64,000 nt of DNA from Acidilobus saccharovorans 345-15 (GCF_000144915.1 NC_014374.1:124001-188000), one strand, 5' to 3'; shown: positions 25,417 to 33,867, counted from the stretch's first letter. The notes: generated by a model not told the origin, from the sequence alone. A program made the numbers and translations.

Positions 25417-25651
25417 CGTAGACCCTCCTCGGGGCAACTATGGTTGAAGGCGCCCTCACCTTAACGAATATCCTGTAGCCGCACTTTGGGCACACCATGC
25501 TGTAGTATTGGCTCAGCTCGCTCTTGCTGGCCTTGTAGCCGCACCTGAGGCACATGTAGTAGACCTCCCTAGGCTTAATGCCGTAAAGCTCCACCTCCCC
25601 AGACTCGCCCGTCCCCTGGGCCTCGCCCTCGTCCACAGGCTCCTCTGACAC
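25409..25651 (-). CDS. rpoP: RNA polymerase subunit Rpo12 (RpoP)
   Basis: The zinc ribbon YMCLRCGYKASKSEL...MVCPKCGYRIFVKVR is that of Rpb12/RpoP, with the usual hydrophobic C-terminal strand. The product is 80 residues against about 45-50 for most archaeal forms. The first 30 residues are an acidic, Gly/Glu-rich tail (DEGEAQGTGESGEVELYG) that may be unstructured, or the true start lies further in. This subunit helps assemble the RNA polymerase core. Confidence 0.85.
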   Translation of the reverse strand: MSEEPVDEGEAQGTGESGEVELYGIKPREVYYMCLRCGYKASKSELSQYYSMVCPKCGYRIFVKVRAPSTIVAPRRVYAI

Positions 25652-25685
25652 CTTAGGCTACCCTAAAGGTAGCGGCCCGGCAAAC

Positions 25686-25693
25686 GTATATAT
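25686..25693 (+). promoter_or_regulatory. TATA box of the aIF1 gene
   Basis: GTATATAT sits about 50 bases before the ATG of the SUI1 gene. Confidence 0.55.
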
Positions 25694-25743
25694 CCTTAGC
25701 TACAGCCTATCAGCAAGAGAGGGAGGGGTGGCTGCAAAAACCC

Positions 25744-26049
25744 ATGTCTGAGAACATAGAGTGTGGGGGACTGCCTCCTGAGATCTGTGAGCAGCTTAAC
25801 GCAGAGCAGCAGATTATTAAGATAAGACTTGAGGTAAGGAAGTTCAACAAGCAGGTCACAGTAATCGAGGGCATAGACAGCAAGCAGTTCAACCTCAAGG
25901 AGATAGCTTCAAAGCTGAAGAGCGAGCTGGCGGCCGGCGGCACCTATAAGGATGGAAGAATAGAGATACAGGGCGACCACAGGAGAAGGGTCAAAGAGAT
26001 CCTCGTCAGGATGGGCTTCCCTGAGGAGAACATAATGATAATAGAGTAA
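25744..26049 (+). CDS. Translation initiation factor aIF1 (SUI1 family)
   Basis: A 101-residue SUI1 protein. The core [52 protein letters not shown] and [16 protein letters not shown] is the complete eIF1 fold. It controls start-codon selection on the small ribosomal subunit. A GGAGGGG ribosome site lies 15-20 bases before the ATG. The N-terminal 18 residues are Cys-containing ([11 protein letters not shown]), as seen in some crenarchaeal homologues. A T6 run ends the gene before the cobalamin operon. Confidence 0.95.
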   Translation: MSENIECGGLPPEICEQLNAEQQIIKIRLEVRKFNKQVTVIEGIDSKQFNLKEIASKLKSELAAGGTYKDGRIEIQGDHRRRVKEILVRMGFPEENIMIIE

Positions 26050-26081
26050 GTACCTCTCGTTTTGCACTCACCCTAAGGCTC

Positions 26082-26090
26082 TTTTTTAAA
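26082..26090 (+). promoter_or_regulatory. T-run terminator of aIF1 overlapping a TATA box of the cobalamin operon
   Basis: CTTTTTTAAATG serves as a T6 stop for aIF1 and as a TATA-like element. If used as TATA, transcription would begin near 26108, downstream of the ATG at 26090. That favours TTG 26123 as start of the first cobalamin gene. Confidence 0.45.
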
Positions 26091-27139
26091 TGGCTGGCTA
26101 CCCTAGCCAGCCAGGGACAGCGTTGAGGCCGATAGCCGTCTACGTGGGCGGCTCAACTCTTACCTCCACAATCCCAGGCCTCAGCATAGCCGGCCCCTCC
26201 CCAGAGGGGACCCTCTACACCCCCACGCTCGACCTTGAGTACCTGACGCTCGGGCTTCCCAGGACCATGAATGTGATTCCCATGACTCCTGACGGCCTGC
26301 CGACGCCAGCACTCATAACCAGGGCCGCGCTTGAGCTCATCAAGGTCCCTTACCTTGTCGTTGACGCCGGCACCTACTATGGAATAAAGGCGCCGCACGT
26401 GAGGCTTCCCAGCGCTAGACATGGGGGAAATATAGCCGAGGGGCCTGCGATGCCGAGGGGCACCGCCAGGTCCCTCTTTGAGGAGGCGAGGACCTTGGGG
26501 AGGCTCATATCAAGGGGCCACGACCTCGTCCTCATAGGTGAGACCATACCTGGCGGGACCACGGTGGCCGCGGCAATAATGAGCGCGGCCGGCCTGGACG
26601 GCGTGAGCTACGTGAGCAGCGCCTCCCCTGACAACCCCAAGGACCTGAAGCGCCAGGTGGTCTCTAAGGCGCTCAGCAGGGTCAGCGAGGGGTCAGACAT
26701 ATTCAGCATAGTTGACGCCGTTGGCGACCCTGTTCACGTGACCATGGCAGGCGTGGCCCTCGGGGCTATGGAGGAGGGGGCCATGGCTGTGTTGGCCGGG
26801 GGCACCCAGATGGGGGCGGTCCTTGCAATCCTCAAGGGAGTTGGCGCGGACACCAGTAAGGTCTCGCTGTGGACGACCAAGTGGATCCTTAACGACGAGA
26901 CGTCAAACATAAGGGCCATAGCCGAGGCCTTTGACGTCAGGGACCTGGAGGGATCCGAGGTAGACTTTTCCGACTCGCCGTTTGAGGGGCTGAGGATGTT
27001 TGAGAGGGGCTTCGTTAAGGAGGGCGTCGGCGCTGGGGGCACCATGGTTTTGGCCGCCAAGATGGGATTTGACGCGAACAGCGTCAAGTCGGCCATATAC
27101 TCCGAGTACAAGAGGCTAAGGAACCTTGGCAGCGCTTGA
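26090..27139 (+). CDS. cobT: CobT-like nicotinate-nucleotide:base phosphoribosyltransferase
   Basis: A 349-residue member of the archaeal CobT-like family. Segments HGGNIAEGPAM, GETIPGGTTVAAAIMSAAG near 150-168 and the Gly-rich GTQMGAVLAIL near 240 fit the fold. CobT makes alpha-ribazole phosphate from a base (such as dimethylbenzimidazole or adenine) and nicotinate mononucleotide for the lower ligand of cobalamin. The surrounding genes complete that branch. The frame opens at ATG 26090, but TTG 26123, preceded by CCAGGGACAGCG, fits the promoter better. Overlap with the next gene is 14 bases. Confidence 0.85.
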   Translation: MAGYPSQPGTALRPIAVYVGGSTLTSTIPGLSIAGPSPEGTLYTPTLDLEYLTLGLPRTMNVIPMTPDGLPTPALITRAALELIKVPYLVVDAGTYYGIKAPHVRLPSARHGGNIAEGPAMPRGTARSLFEEARTLGRLISRGHDLVLIGETIPGGTTVAAAIMSAAGLDGVSYVSSASPDNPKDLKRQVVSKALSRVSEGSDIFSIVDAVGDPVHVTMAGVALGAMEEGAMAVLAGGTQMGAVLAILKGVGADTSKVSLWTTKWILNDETSNIRAIAEAFDVRDLEGSEVDFSDSPFEGLRMFERGFVKEGVGAGGTMVLAAKMGFDANSVKSAIYSEYKRLRNLGSA

Positions 27140-28208
27140 GCTGGGCGACAGGTACCTTATAGTGAACTTCGGCGCCCCCAGGCACATACTTACCACGGCC
27201 CACCCCGAAGGCCTGGTGATGGCCTCGAAGGTTGCAATTTACCAGGTAACAGACTCCGACGACCTTTCAAGGCCTGAGAGGTTCAAGGAGGAGGTCAGGA
27301 GGGCCCTGGGCCTCGGCGGGAGCGACCCGGTGATGCTCACCGCGGCCGACGTTAGCAAGTATAGGAGCGCCGTCGAGGGCAACTATGGGGTCGTTGCCAC
27401 AGTGGGCCTCTCTCACCCCTCATGCCACGACATGAGGTCGACGTACGTCCCCCTTATGCCATCAACTATAAACATAGTTGCCTGGGTGCCCGACAGGCTG
27501 ACGGCGTCAGCCATGGTAGACCTCCTCAGGGTCGTGGCGGAGACGAAGGCTGCAGCCTCGGCGGACCTGATGCTCAGGTGCGACGGCGGGAGGGCCACGG
27601 GCACCGTGAGCGACGCCATAGCTGTGGCCGCCACCCTAGATCCCTCAGGAGCCCTGTGGGCTGGGCAGGCAACCACTGTAGGCTCCAAGGTGGCGTCCCT
27701 TGTCTACAGGGCTCTCGTGTCAGAGAAGCCCTCCCGCGAGCAGGTGCTCTCGTGGGCGCTGGGCCTCAGCCTCGAGGAGCTAGTCGATGACGCCATGAAG
27801 CTCTACAGGTCAGCCCCAGTGCCCGGCGTGGCTGAGGGCAAGGTTAAAGAAATGGTCGCACGAGAGCTCAGCCGAATACTTCAGGACCCGAACGTCTGGG
27901 CCTTCATAGTGGCCGCCAGGGAGAACGACATCAGGGGACAGGAGGGCCTGCTGCCTGGCCTCGGTTCCGATGAGTTCGCAGCCGACACCAAGAAGGTTAT
28001 AGCCGATGAGCTGCTGGCCACAGCGCTCAGCCTCTACATAAACGGCTTCAAGGCTCTGACCGCCACGTACTGGGCTGACGCCATGAAGGACAGGCTCGGC
28101 CTTAAACTGGCCTCGCTGCCGATGTTCGAGGACGACATAGCTGCGTCCCTGGCGGCCTCAGCCCTCTCGAGGGTCTACGACAGGCTCCTGGGCGAGGGCC
28201 ATGATTGA
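27126..28208 (+). CDS. cbiS: CbiS-type fusion: adenosylcobinamide amidohydrolase (CbiZ) plus CobZ/PgpA-like phosphatase
   Basis: A 360-residue two-domain protein. Residues 1-205 match CbiZ (SRPERFKEEVRRAL absent from most; NYGVVATVGLSHPSC, TINIVAWVP and a long helical end), which removes the lower loop from pseudocobalamin-type precursors so that they can be remodelled. Residues 215-360 match the CobZ/phosphatidylglycerophosphatase-A-like fold, with the C-terminal EDDIAASLAASALSRVYDRLL helix. CobZ removes the phosphate of alpha-ribazole phosphate. The same fusion, CbiS, is known from Methanopyrus. Which bases are involved is inferred. It overlaps cobY by eight bases. Confidence 0.8.
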   Translation: MAALELGDRYLIVNFGAPRHILTTAHPEGLVMASKVAIYQVTDSDDLSRPERFKEEVRRALGLGGSDPVMLTAADVSKYRSAVEGNYGVVATVGLSHPSCHDMRSTYVPLMPSTINIVAWVPDRLTASAMVDLLRVVAETKAAASADLMLRCDGGRATGTVSDAIAVAATLDPSGALWAGQATTVGSKVASLVYRALVSEKPSREQVLSWALGLSLEELVDDAMKLYRSAPVPGVAEGKVKEMVARELSRILQDPNVWAFIVAARENDIRGQEGLLPGLGSDEFAADTKKVIADELLATALSLYINGFKALTATYWADAMKDRLGLKLASLPMFEDDIAASLAASALSRVYDRLLGEGHD

Positions 28209-28716
28209 GGTGGCGGCCATAATGGCCGGAGGCCTTGGGTCAAGGCTTGGAGGCCCCTGGAAGCCCACGGTTAACGTCTGCGGGAGGCCCCTCATAAGCT
28301 ACGTTATTGATGCCGTCTCGCCAGTGTCAAGGCTCGCGCTAATAGTGACTTCACCCGCGTCCTCGAGCTACCTGAGGGGGCTCTCGCTGCCGCCCAGCTT
28401 CGCTGAACTTATGCTGGATGGCAGCGGCTACGGCTATGACCTTGGAAGGCTGCTTAACGTCGTGAGGCCGAGGCCCCTGCTGGTGCTTCCGGCGGACCTT
28501 TATGGCCTGAGGGCCAGGGACCTGGAGGAGGCCTGCCGCGTGAGCCTTAGGGTCGCGGAGCCCGTGGTGACTGTGAGGGCGCGCGGAGAGTACGTCGGCA
28601 TTTCCATCTTCAAGGGCTACAGCTACGATGAGTGGGCTGACGTAGATATTGACATGGACGTGATAAATGTTAACGACGGTGAGTCGCTTGAGGAGGCCCG
28701 CGGCAGGTGTAAATAG
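28201..28716 (+). CDS. cobY: Adenosylcobinamide-phosphate guanylyltransferase CobY
   Basis: A 171-residue nucleotidyltransferase. It has the sugar-nucleotide type signature MAGGLGSRLGGPWKPTVNVCGRPL at residues 9-32, and it lacks the kinase P-loop of the bacterial CobU. CobY is the archaeal non-orthologous replacement and forms AdoCbi-GDP from AdoCbi-phosphate and GTP. The start ATG overlaps the end of the CbiS gene; its 3' end overlaps the next frame by up to 50 bases, or 29 if the TTG start of that gene is used. Confidence 0.9.
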   Translation: MIEVAAIMAGGLGSRLGGPWKPTVNVCGRPLISYVIDAVSPVSRLALIVTSPASSSYLRGLSLPPSFAELMLDGSGYGYDLGRLLNVVRPRPLLVLPADLYGLRARDLEEACRVSLRVAEPVVTVRARGEYVGISIFKGYSYDEWADVDIDMDVINVNDGESLEEARGRCK

Positions 28717-29764
28717 AGCCCATGGGGGAGCGGCTCCCCCTGGGGCCCTGGACTTCAGCGCCCCAGCGAACCCCCTGGGGCCTCCGCCTGGGCTGAGGGA
28801 GGCCGTCAGCGAGTGCGCCGCCCTGGGCTCCTACCTCAGGTACCCCTCCCCAAGTGACTACTTGAACCTCCTGGGAGCGGTCTCCGAGTTCCTGGACGTT
28901 GACGAGGACCACATAGTGCTCTCCAACGGCTCGGCCGAGCTGCTGTCCCTAATACCGCTCTCGCTCAGGGCCAGGAGCCTTATAGTGGTGGAGCCCAACT
29001 TCGGCGACCACGAGCTCCTTGCGAGGGCGACGTCCCTGGAGCTGGTCAGGGTCGTGATGAGGCCCTCGGACAACGCCTTCTCCCTAGACGAAGACGGCGT
29101 CATCAGAGCCGCTAAGGCTGCGAGGGGGCCTGCCGTGCTGGTGCTCTCCAGGCCTAACAACCCCACGGGCCTTACTGTTGATGAGAAGGCCATAGATCGC
29201 ATAGCATCATCCCTGCCCAGGCACGCCTGGATGGTCGTTGATGAGGCCTTCGTGGACCTCTGCCCCAGCTGCCGCAGCCTAGGTGATCGCGACGACATAG
29301 TAGTGCTCAGGTCCTTTACTAAGAGCCTCGCGTCGCCGGGCCTCAGGCTGGGGGTCATGGTGACCGCAGACAGGAGGGCCCTTGAGGCTATAGCGGGCTC
29401 CATGCAGGCCTGGCCCGTGGACTCTATAACGGCCTGCTCGCTCTCCAAGGTCCTTGCCCTTAAGTCAACGGCGCTTCACGTGGAACGGGGGAAGGAGATA
29501 GTTAGGCAGGAGCTGCCCAGGGTTACATCGGCCCTGAGGTCCATGGGGCTCAAGGCCTTTGACTCCTCGGCCCCATATGTTTTGGTAAGACATACGCTGC
29601 CAAACCCTCAGTTCCAGAGGTCCCTGCTGGCTCACGGCTTTTACGTCAGGGACGCCTCCACGTTCTACTCCCTTGACAGCCATTACTCAAGGATATCGAT
29701 AAGGTCGCCTGCGGAGAACGACGCCATCTTAAAGGCCCTCGAGGTGGTCATGGGTTGGGCCTGA
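28688..29764 (+). CDS. cobD: L-threonine-phosphate decarboxylase, CobD type (PLP fold I)
   Basis: A PLP enzyme of about 358 residues related to histidinol-phosphate aminotransferases. Motifs are NRAHGGAAPPGALDFSAPANP near the N-terminus, LSRPNNPTG, VVDEAFVDL and the Schiff-base Lys in RSFTKSLASPGLRLG. The HGG-x-LDFS lead and the operon context point to threonine-phosphate decarboxylase, which supplies aminopropanol phosphate for the corrin side chain. A histidinol-phosphate aminotransferase cannot be excluded. The open frame begins at ATG 28667; I prefer TTG 28688, in a GA-rich stretch inside cobY, since the preceding residues carry no conservation. Confidence 0.8.
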   Translation: MRRPAAGVNRAHGGAAPPGALDFSAPANPLGPPPGLREAVSECAALGSYLRYPSPSDYLNLLGAVSEFLDVDEDHIVLSNGSAELLSLIPLSLRARSLIVVEPNFGDHELLARATSLELVRVVMRPSDNAFSLDEDGVIRAAKAARGPAVLVLSRPNNPTGLTVDEKAIDRIASSLPRHAWMVVDEAFVDLCPSCRSLGDRDDIVVLRSFTKSLASPGLRLGVMVTADRRALEAIAGSMQAWPVDSITACSLSKVLALKSTALHVERGKEIVRQELPRVTSALRSMGLKAFDSSAPYVLVRHTLPNPQFQRSLLAHGFYVRDASTFYSLDSHYSRISIRSPAENDAILKALEVVMGWA

Positions 29765-30477
29765 GGGACCTCCTGGCCCTGTTCACAAGGCTCCCCGTGG
29801 GGTCTGGGGACCTGGAGGCGGCCGCCTCGAGCTTCTACATGGTGCCCATAGTGGGCCTGGCGGAGGGCGTCATAGTGTCGCTCGTGGGCTTCGCGGTTTC
29901 AGCTGTTAAGCCAGCGCCTATGCTAGCAGCGGCGCTGATGCTAATAGCTCACGTTGCCGTGACCGGCGGGCTTCACCTGGACGGGCTGGCCGACTACAGC
30001 GACGTCCTGGGCTCAGGCCTCAGGGGTGAGGAGGCAGTTAGGGTCCTCAAGGATCCCAGGAAGGGCTCGTTCGCTATCATGGCAGTCGTGGTGGCCCTGG
30101 TGGCCAGGCTCTCGGCGTTCTACTACCTCTACAGGTGCCCAGCAATCATAGTTGCCGCGTACGCGTCGTCCCTGGAGGCCTCCTTTGTGGCCGCCAGGGC
30201 AGGTGTCCAGGAGCCCTACGAGGGCATGGCCTCCCGCTTCGAGAGGGCTGCCAGGGACGGCCGACAGCTGCTGCTAAACGCGCTGACCTACATAGCAATA
30301 ATGACAGCTATAGCTGTCTTAAGGCCGCTCAGCCTCATAGGTGCAGCGGCGCTGCTGGCGGGCTTCCTGCTCGCGGCCGACGCGAACTCAAGGCTTGGTT
30401 TCGTCAACGGTGACGTGATGGGCGCTTCCATAGAGGTCGGCGGAGTGGTGGCCCTGGTCCTGGGTGCCCTGGCTTGA
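29755..30477 (+). CDS. cobS: Cobalamin synthase CobS
   Basis: A 240-residue integral membrane enzyme joining AdoCbi-GDP and alpha-ribazole. The catalytic Mg-binding segment GGLHLDGLADYSDVLGSG near residue 62 and the KDPRKGSFAIMAVV stretch near 100 are intact. About six hydrophobic segments follow. It overlaps its neighbours by 10 bases upstream and 4 downstream, as expected in a tightly packed operon. Confidence 0.9.
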   Translation: MGLRDLLALFTRLPVGSGDLEAAASSFYMVPIVGLAEGVIVSLVGFAVSAVKPAPMLAAALMLIAHVAVTGGLHLDGLADYSDVLGSGLRGEEAVRVLKDPRKGSFAIMAVVVALVARLSAFYYLYRCPAIIVAAYASSLEASFVAARAGVQEPYEGMASRFERAARDGRQLLLNALTYIAIMTAIAVLRPLSLIGAAALLAGFLLAADANSRLGFVNGDVMGASIEVGGVVALVLGALA

Positions 30478-31418
30478 TGCTGCCCAGCTTCCTTTACCCA
30501 GGTCCCTTGGAGCTCCTCTCAGCCCTGGCCCTCGCGCTCGTCCTTGACATAGTCTACCCCTACCACAGCGGCTTCATGCTGATGGTACACCCCGTCCACA
30601 CATCCTACTTCATGGCGCTCAGGCTCTACAGGCCGTTCTCGTCGCGTGCCCGCGGAGCTATGATATGGGCTGCGGTCATGTCGTCTCACCTGGTGGCTTA
30701 CGCAGCGGCGCTCTACCTGGCCTACAGGCTCAGCCCCATCGCGTGGATTATTGTGGCGGGCTACATAACTAAGACGTCGGCCTCCCTGAGGCTGCTCATA
30801 GACGAGGTCAACGGCGCGGGCAGGGCGCTTGAGGAGGGCGACCTGGGCAGGGCCAGGGCCCTAGCCCAGGGCCTCGTGAGGAGGGACCTAAGCGTGGAGG
30901 ACGCGGGCCACGTGGCATCAGCGGCCATAGAGTCCCTGGCCGAGAGCCTCAATGACGGCTTCGTCTCCCCCCTCTTCTGGTATGCAGTCCTTGGACCCCT
31001 GGGGGCCCTGGCCCAGAGGCTCGTCAACACGTTGGACGGGGCGCTGGGATTCAAGGACCCCGAGCACCTGAAGGTGGGGTGGGCGAGCGCCCGGGCTGAT
31101 ACCATAGTTAACTACATACCCGCGAGGCTCACGGCCGCGCTGATAGTCATAGCCTCCGCGAGGTCCGCCAGGAGGGCGGCAGCCGCGTGGGCCTCGTGTT
31201 CAGGGCTGACAGAGAGCCTGAACGCCGGCGCACCGATGTCGGCCATGGCGGGAAGCCTTGGAGTGACCCTGGAGAAGAGGGGCTCCTACACCCTCTGCCC
31301 TGAGTTCGGCAGGCTCCCAGGAGCTCAGGACATAAGGGGGTCTGTCAGGGTCGCCTTAGCGGCGGCGTCGCTTATGGTGGGCCTTGAGGCTATTATTTTA
31401 GCCCTGCTGCGCGCCTGA
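30474..31418 (+). CDS. cbiB: Adenosylcobinamide-phosphate synthase CbiB
   Basis: A 314-residue membrane protein. It has the family's early HPVHTSYFM region near residue 40, the LVRRDLSVEDAGHVASAAIESLAESLNDGFVSPLFWYAVLG segment near 130-175, and AARLTAALIV later on. CbiB attaches aminopropanol phosphate, the product of the CobD-type enzyme two genes upstream, to adenosylcobyric acid. Its ATG overlaps the end of cobS. With these genes present, cobinamide or cobyric acid can be finished; no corrin-ring genes are in the window. Confidence 0.88.
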   Translation: MMLPSFLYPGPLELLSALALALVLDIVYPYHSGFMLMVHPVHTSYFMALRLYRPFSSRARGAMIWAAVMSSHLVAYAAALYLAYRLSPIAWIIVAGYITKTSASLRLLIDEVNGAGRALEEGDLGRARALAQGLVRRDLSVEDAGHVASAAIESLAESLNDGFVSPLFWYAVLGPLGALAQRLVNTLDGALGFKDPEHLKVGWASARADTIVNYIPARLTAALIVIASARSARRAAAAWASCSGLTESLNAGAPMSAMAGSLGVTLEKRGSYTLCPEFGRLPGAQDIRGSVRVALAAASLMVGLEAIILALLRA

Positions 31419-31437
31419 TCGCGGAAGTGAAGCCAGC

Positions 31438-32460
31438 TTGAGCTGCGAGGCCCTGGGCCTCAGGCTCCTTAGCCGTGTGGGCGACCTGCTCAGGAGGAGC
31501 TCCTGCGACTGCGTGCTTTTCAGCGGCGGCATAGACACCAGCTTTGTCACCCTCGCAGCCGTGGAGGCCGGCCTGAGGCCTAAGCTGATCACAGTCCTCT
31601 TTCAGGGGTCCGCCGATGAGCCATACGCTGAGTACGTCTCCAAGGTGCTTGGGCTTGACCTAATTAAAGTGAGGCCGACCCCCGAGGAGGCCCTTGAGTG
31701 CATCGACGTCGCCCTAAGGTCGATGGTTACCATAGACCCCATTGAGGCTGTCTCGGGAAGCGCGGTGTGTCTCGGGCTCAGGAAGGCCAGGGAGCTCGGC
31801 TGCAGGTGCGTGGCAACCGGCGACGGAGGGGACGAGCTATTCATTGGCTATGACTTCCTGTTCGGCAGGGACAGGAATTACCTTGATGGCTGGCTCAGCA
31901 GGGTGGCCAGCAGCGCCTTCTTCAACTCAGTTCCCATATCAGCCCAGCTCGGCGTCACCGTGCTCCTGCCCCTCTACAGCGATGATGCCAAGGCAATCTC
32001 GCGGGAGGCCTTTAATGAGGGGTGCGACGTCAGGGATGTTAACGGAACCACCTACGGCAAGTACCTCATGAGGAGGGTCCTGGAGCTCAAGGGCCTCAGC
32101 CTGGTGGCCTGGAGGAGGAAGGACCCCATAACCAGGGGCAGCGGCTCAGAGCGGCTGCTGGGCCTCATGTCGTCCCTGGTGGGAGATGAAGAGGTCAGGA
32201 GTCTGACCTCGCTTACGGGCGTGCTGGTGCCCTCAAGGCCTCACGCCTACCTGCTGGGCAGGAGGCTGTCCCTCAGGCTCCCTATGCCTGGCAAGGCGAC
32301 GAGGAACCTCTGTCCCATATGCGGGTCCGAGCTTAGGGACGGCTTCTGCAGGTTCTGCGGCGCCTACATCGACGAGGCAGGGAGCCTCTCCGTCTACTCC
32401 GACGACGCGTCCAACATATCTGGGGCCTCCAGGCTCCTCTCAAAGGGCCCTAAGGGCTGA
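31438..32460 (+). CDS. Asparagine-synthetase-like PP-loop protein with C-terminal zinc ribbon
   Basis: A 340-residue protein. Residues 10-240 are the ATP-pyrophosphatase half of asparagine synthetase: SGGIDTSFVTLAA (about 27), GDGGDELFIGYDFLFGR (about 128) and LRRVLELKG-type helices. The N-terminal glutaminase domain is missing. Residues 287-312 carry a zinc ribbon (CPICGSEL, FCRFCG). Loss of the glutaminase half suggests use of free ammonia or another nucleophile, or a distinct adenylation reaction. It sits 19 bases after cbiB on the same strand, so a role in cobamide amidation or in RNA modification are both conceivable, and neither is shown. TTG start. Confidence 0.75.
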   Translation: MSCEALGLRLLSRVGDLLRRSSCDCVLFSGGIDTSFVTLAAVEAGLRPKLITVLFQGSADEPYAEYVSKVLGLDLIKVRPTPEEALECIDVALRSMVTIDPIEAVSGSAVCLGLRKARELGCRCVATGDGGDELFIGYDFLFGRDRNYLDGWLSRVASSAFFNSVPISAQLGVTVLLPLYSDDAKAISREAFNEGCDVRDVNGTTYGKYLMRRVLELKGLSLVAWRRKDPITRGSGSERLLGLMSSLVGDEEVRSLTSLTGVLVPSRPHAYLLGRRLSLRLPMPGKATRNLCPICGSELRDGFCRFCGAYIDEAGSLSVYSDDASNISGASRLLSKGPKG

Positions 32461-33150
32461 GAGCATGAACCTGGCGTTGCCCAACATCCAGTGGTCGTTG
32501 TTAAAGAAGACGTAGACCTTCCTTGGGCTGAGGGACCTTATGGCGCTGACGTCCTCCATGAGCTCCCTCTCGCTGTAGTTGTAAGCGTACCAGGCGCTCC
32601 TCCCGTGCATCCTGAGGTAGACGATGTCATTGAAGCTCCTTATTATCACCCCGAGCGGCGAGTCCAGCGACACGAACGTGGCCCCCAGCCCCCTGGCCTC
32701 CTCAATGGCTTCCTCGCTGAGCCAGGAGCTGTGCCTGAACTCAAGGGCTGCCCTCGGGCCGAGCCCTGCCCTGGCCAGGAAGTCCCTCAGCCTCCCCAGG
32801 TTCTGCTCGTTAAAGGAGAAGTTCGGGGGCAGCTGAAAGAGGTAGAAGTCTATTACGTTATCCATTGGAGAGAAGAGCTGCCTGAACTTAAGCCAGAGCT
32901 CCTGGGCCCTCTCGTTGAGCCTGTGCACGTGGGTTATCAGCCTGCTCACCTTGATGGACCACCTGAGGCCTGAGCCCCTCCTGGCCCAGCCCTTGACCTG
33001 CGATGGGAATGGGAACCTGTAGAACGAGGCGTTGAGCTCCACGGCGTTGAGGCCGCTTTTGCTCACGTACCAGTCAAGGCTGCCGTCCTCGTTCCAGTCG
33101 TAGAGCCAGCCAGAGGTCCCGACGTAGACCTCCAAGCCCTGAGCCTCCAC
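32440..33150 (-). CDS. DUF72 family protein (TIM-barrel type)
   Basis: A 236-residue DUF72 protein. The N-terminal VGTSGWLYDW, the VELNASFYRFP segment (near residue 37), WSIKVSRLITH and the late YLRMHGR and VYVFFNNDHW motifs are all present. The function is unproven; the fold resembles sugar-phosphate-metabolising barrels. It converges on the PP-loop gene with a 21-base overlap and stands alone on this strand. The first residue may be ATG 33150, or a later GTG at VGTSGW. Confidence 0.85.
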   Translation of the reverse strand: MEAQGLEVYVGTSGWLYDWNEDGSLDWYVSKSGLNAVELNASFYRFPFPSQVKGWARRGSGLRWSIKVSRLITHVHRLNERAQELWLKFRQLFSPMDNVIDFYLFQLPPNFSFNEQNLGRLRDFLARAGLGPRAALEFRHSSWLSEEAIEEARGLGATFVSLDSPLGVIIRSFNDIVYLRMHGRSAWYAYNYSERELMEDVSAIRSLSPRKVYVFFNNDHWMLGNARFMLSALRAL

Positions 33151-33249
33151 AATGTTATCCCCGTCAGCTAGCTTAAAGGCCCTTAGGCCTGCTATCTAAC
33201 CGCGTGGAGGTGCGGGGCCGCGCAGGGGGACGCCAACAAGGGCGATGAA

Positions 33250-33867
33250 GTGGGGAGCAAGCTGATGTCGCTGAGCCCCCTCTCGCTCTACATACTGTTC
33301 CACCTGAAGAAGGCCAACGTTGACTACGCGGGGTCCATATCCAAGGTAATAGAGGTCCCGATAGATAAGGTCGTTGATGAGCTTGACAGGCTTGAGGCGG
33401 CCGGCCTGATACAGAGGAGGGTGGGGGGCTCGTCAATAAAGCGCAGCGAGGCAAGGTTCAAGCTGTCCGACGAGGTTCACAAGCACCACGTCTACTACGA
33501 GCTGAGCAGGGAGGGGGAGGGCCTGGTGAGGAGCCTAATGCGCGACCCCCAGGAGCTCTGCAAGTACTTTGAGTACCTGACAGGTCACAAGAACGTGCTC
33601 AAGCTTCTCCTCTTCCTCTTTGAGGTTGAGAACGAGCACGCGGGCACGCTGGCCAAGGTGGTCGGCGACACCCCGTGCAACACCGTGGACCTGCTGGACA
33701 GGCTTGAGACCCTGGGCCTCGTGACCAAGGTAAAGGAGAAGGTCATAAAGGCCTCCCACAGGAAGGCGAAGCCAAAGCCTGAGACGAGGACACACCACGT
33801 CTATTACAAGGTGAGCGAGCTGACGAAGATGCTCATAAGGTACAGCGGCCTCAGGAGGGCCTCATAA
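33250..33867 (+). CDS. Tandem winged-helix protein (DUF2250-like)
   Basis: A 205-residue protein made of two similar halves. Each starts with a helical HTH (LSLYILFHLKKA at residue 10; KNVLKLLLFLFEVE at 115). Each continues with a recognition region and L-x-x-L-E-x-x-G-L (DELDRLEAAGLIQ; DLLDRLETLGLVT) and closes with a Lys/Arg-rich loop and HHVYY (HHVYYELSREGEG; HHVYYKVSELTK). Two HTH units in one chain fit a DNA-binding regulator that works without a partner. Such proteins are seen in Crenarchaeota as DUF2250 proteins. It converges on ribC with a six-base overlap. Confidence 0.75.
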   Translation: MGSKLMSLSPLSLYILFHLKKANVDYAGSISKVIEVPIDKVVDELDRLEAAGLIQRRVGGSSIKRSEARFKLSDEVHKHHVYYELSREGEGLVRSLMRDPQELCKYFEYLTGHKNVLKLLLFLFEVENEHAGTLAKVVGDTPCNTVDLLDRLETLGLVTKVKEKVIKASHRKAKPKPETRTHHVYYKVSELTKMLIRYSGLRRAS

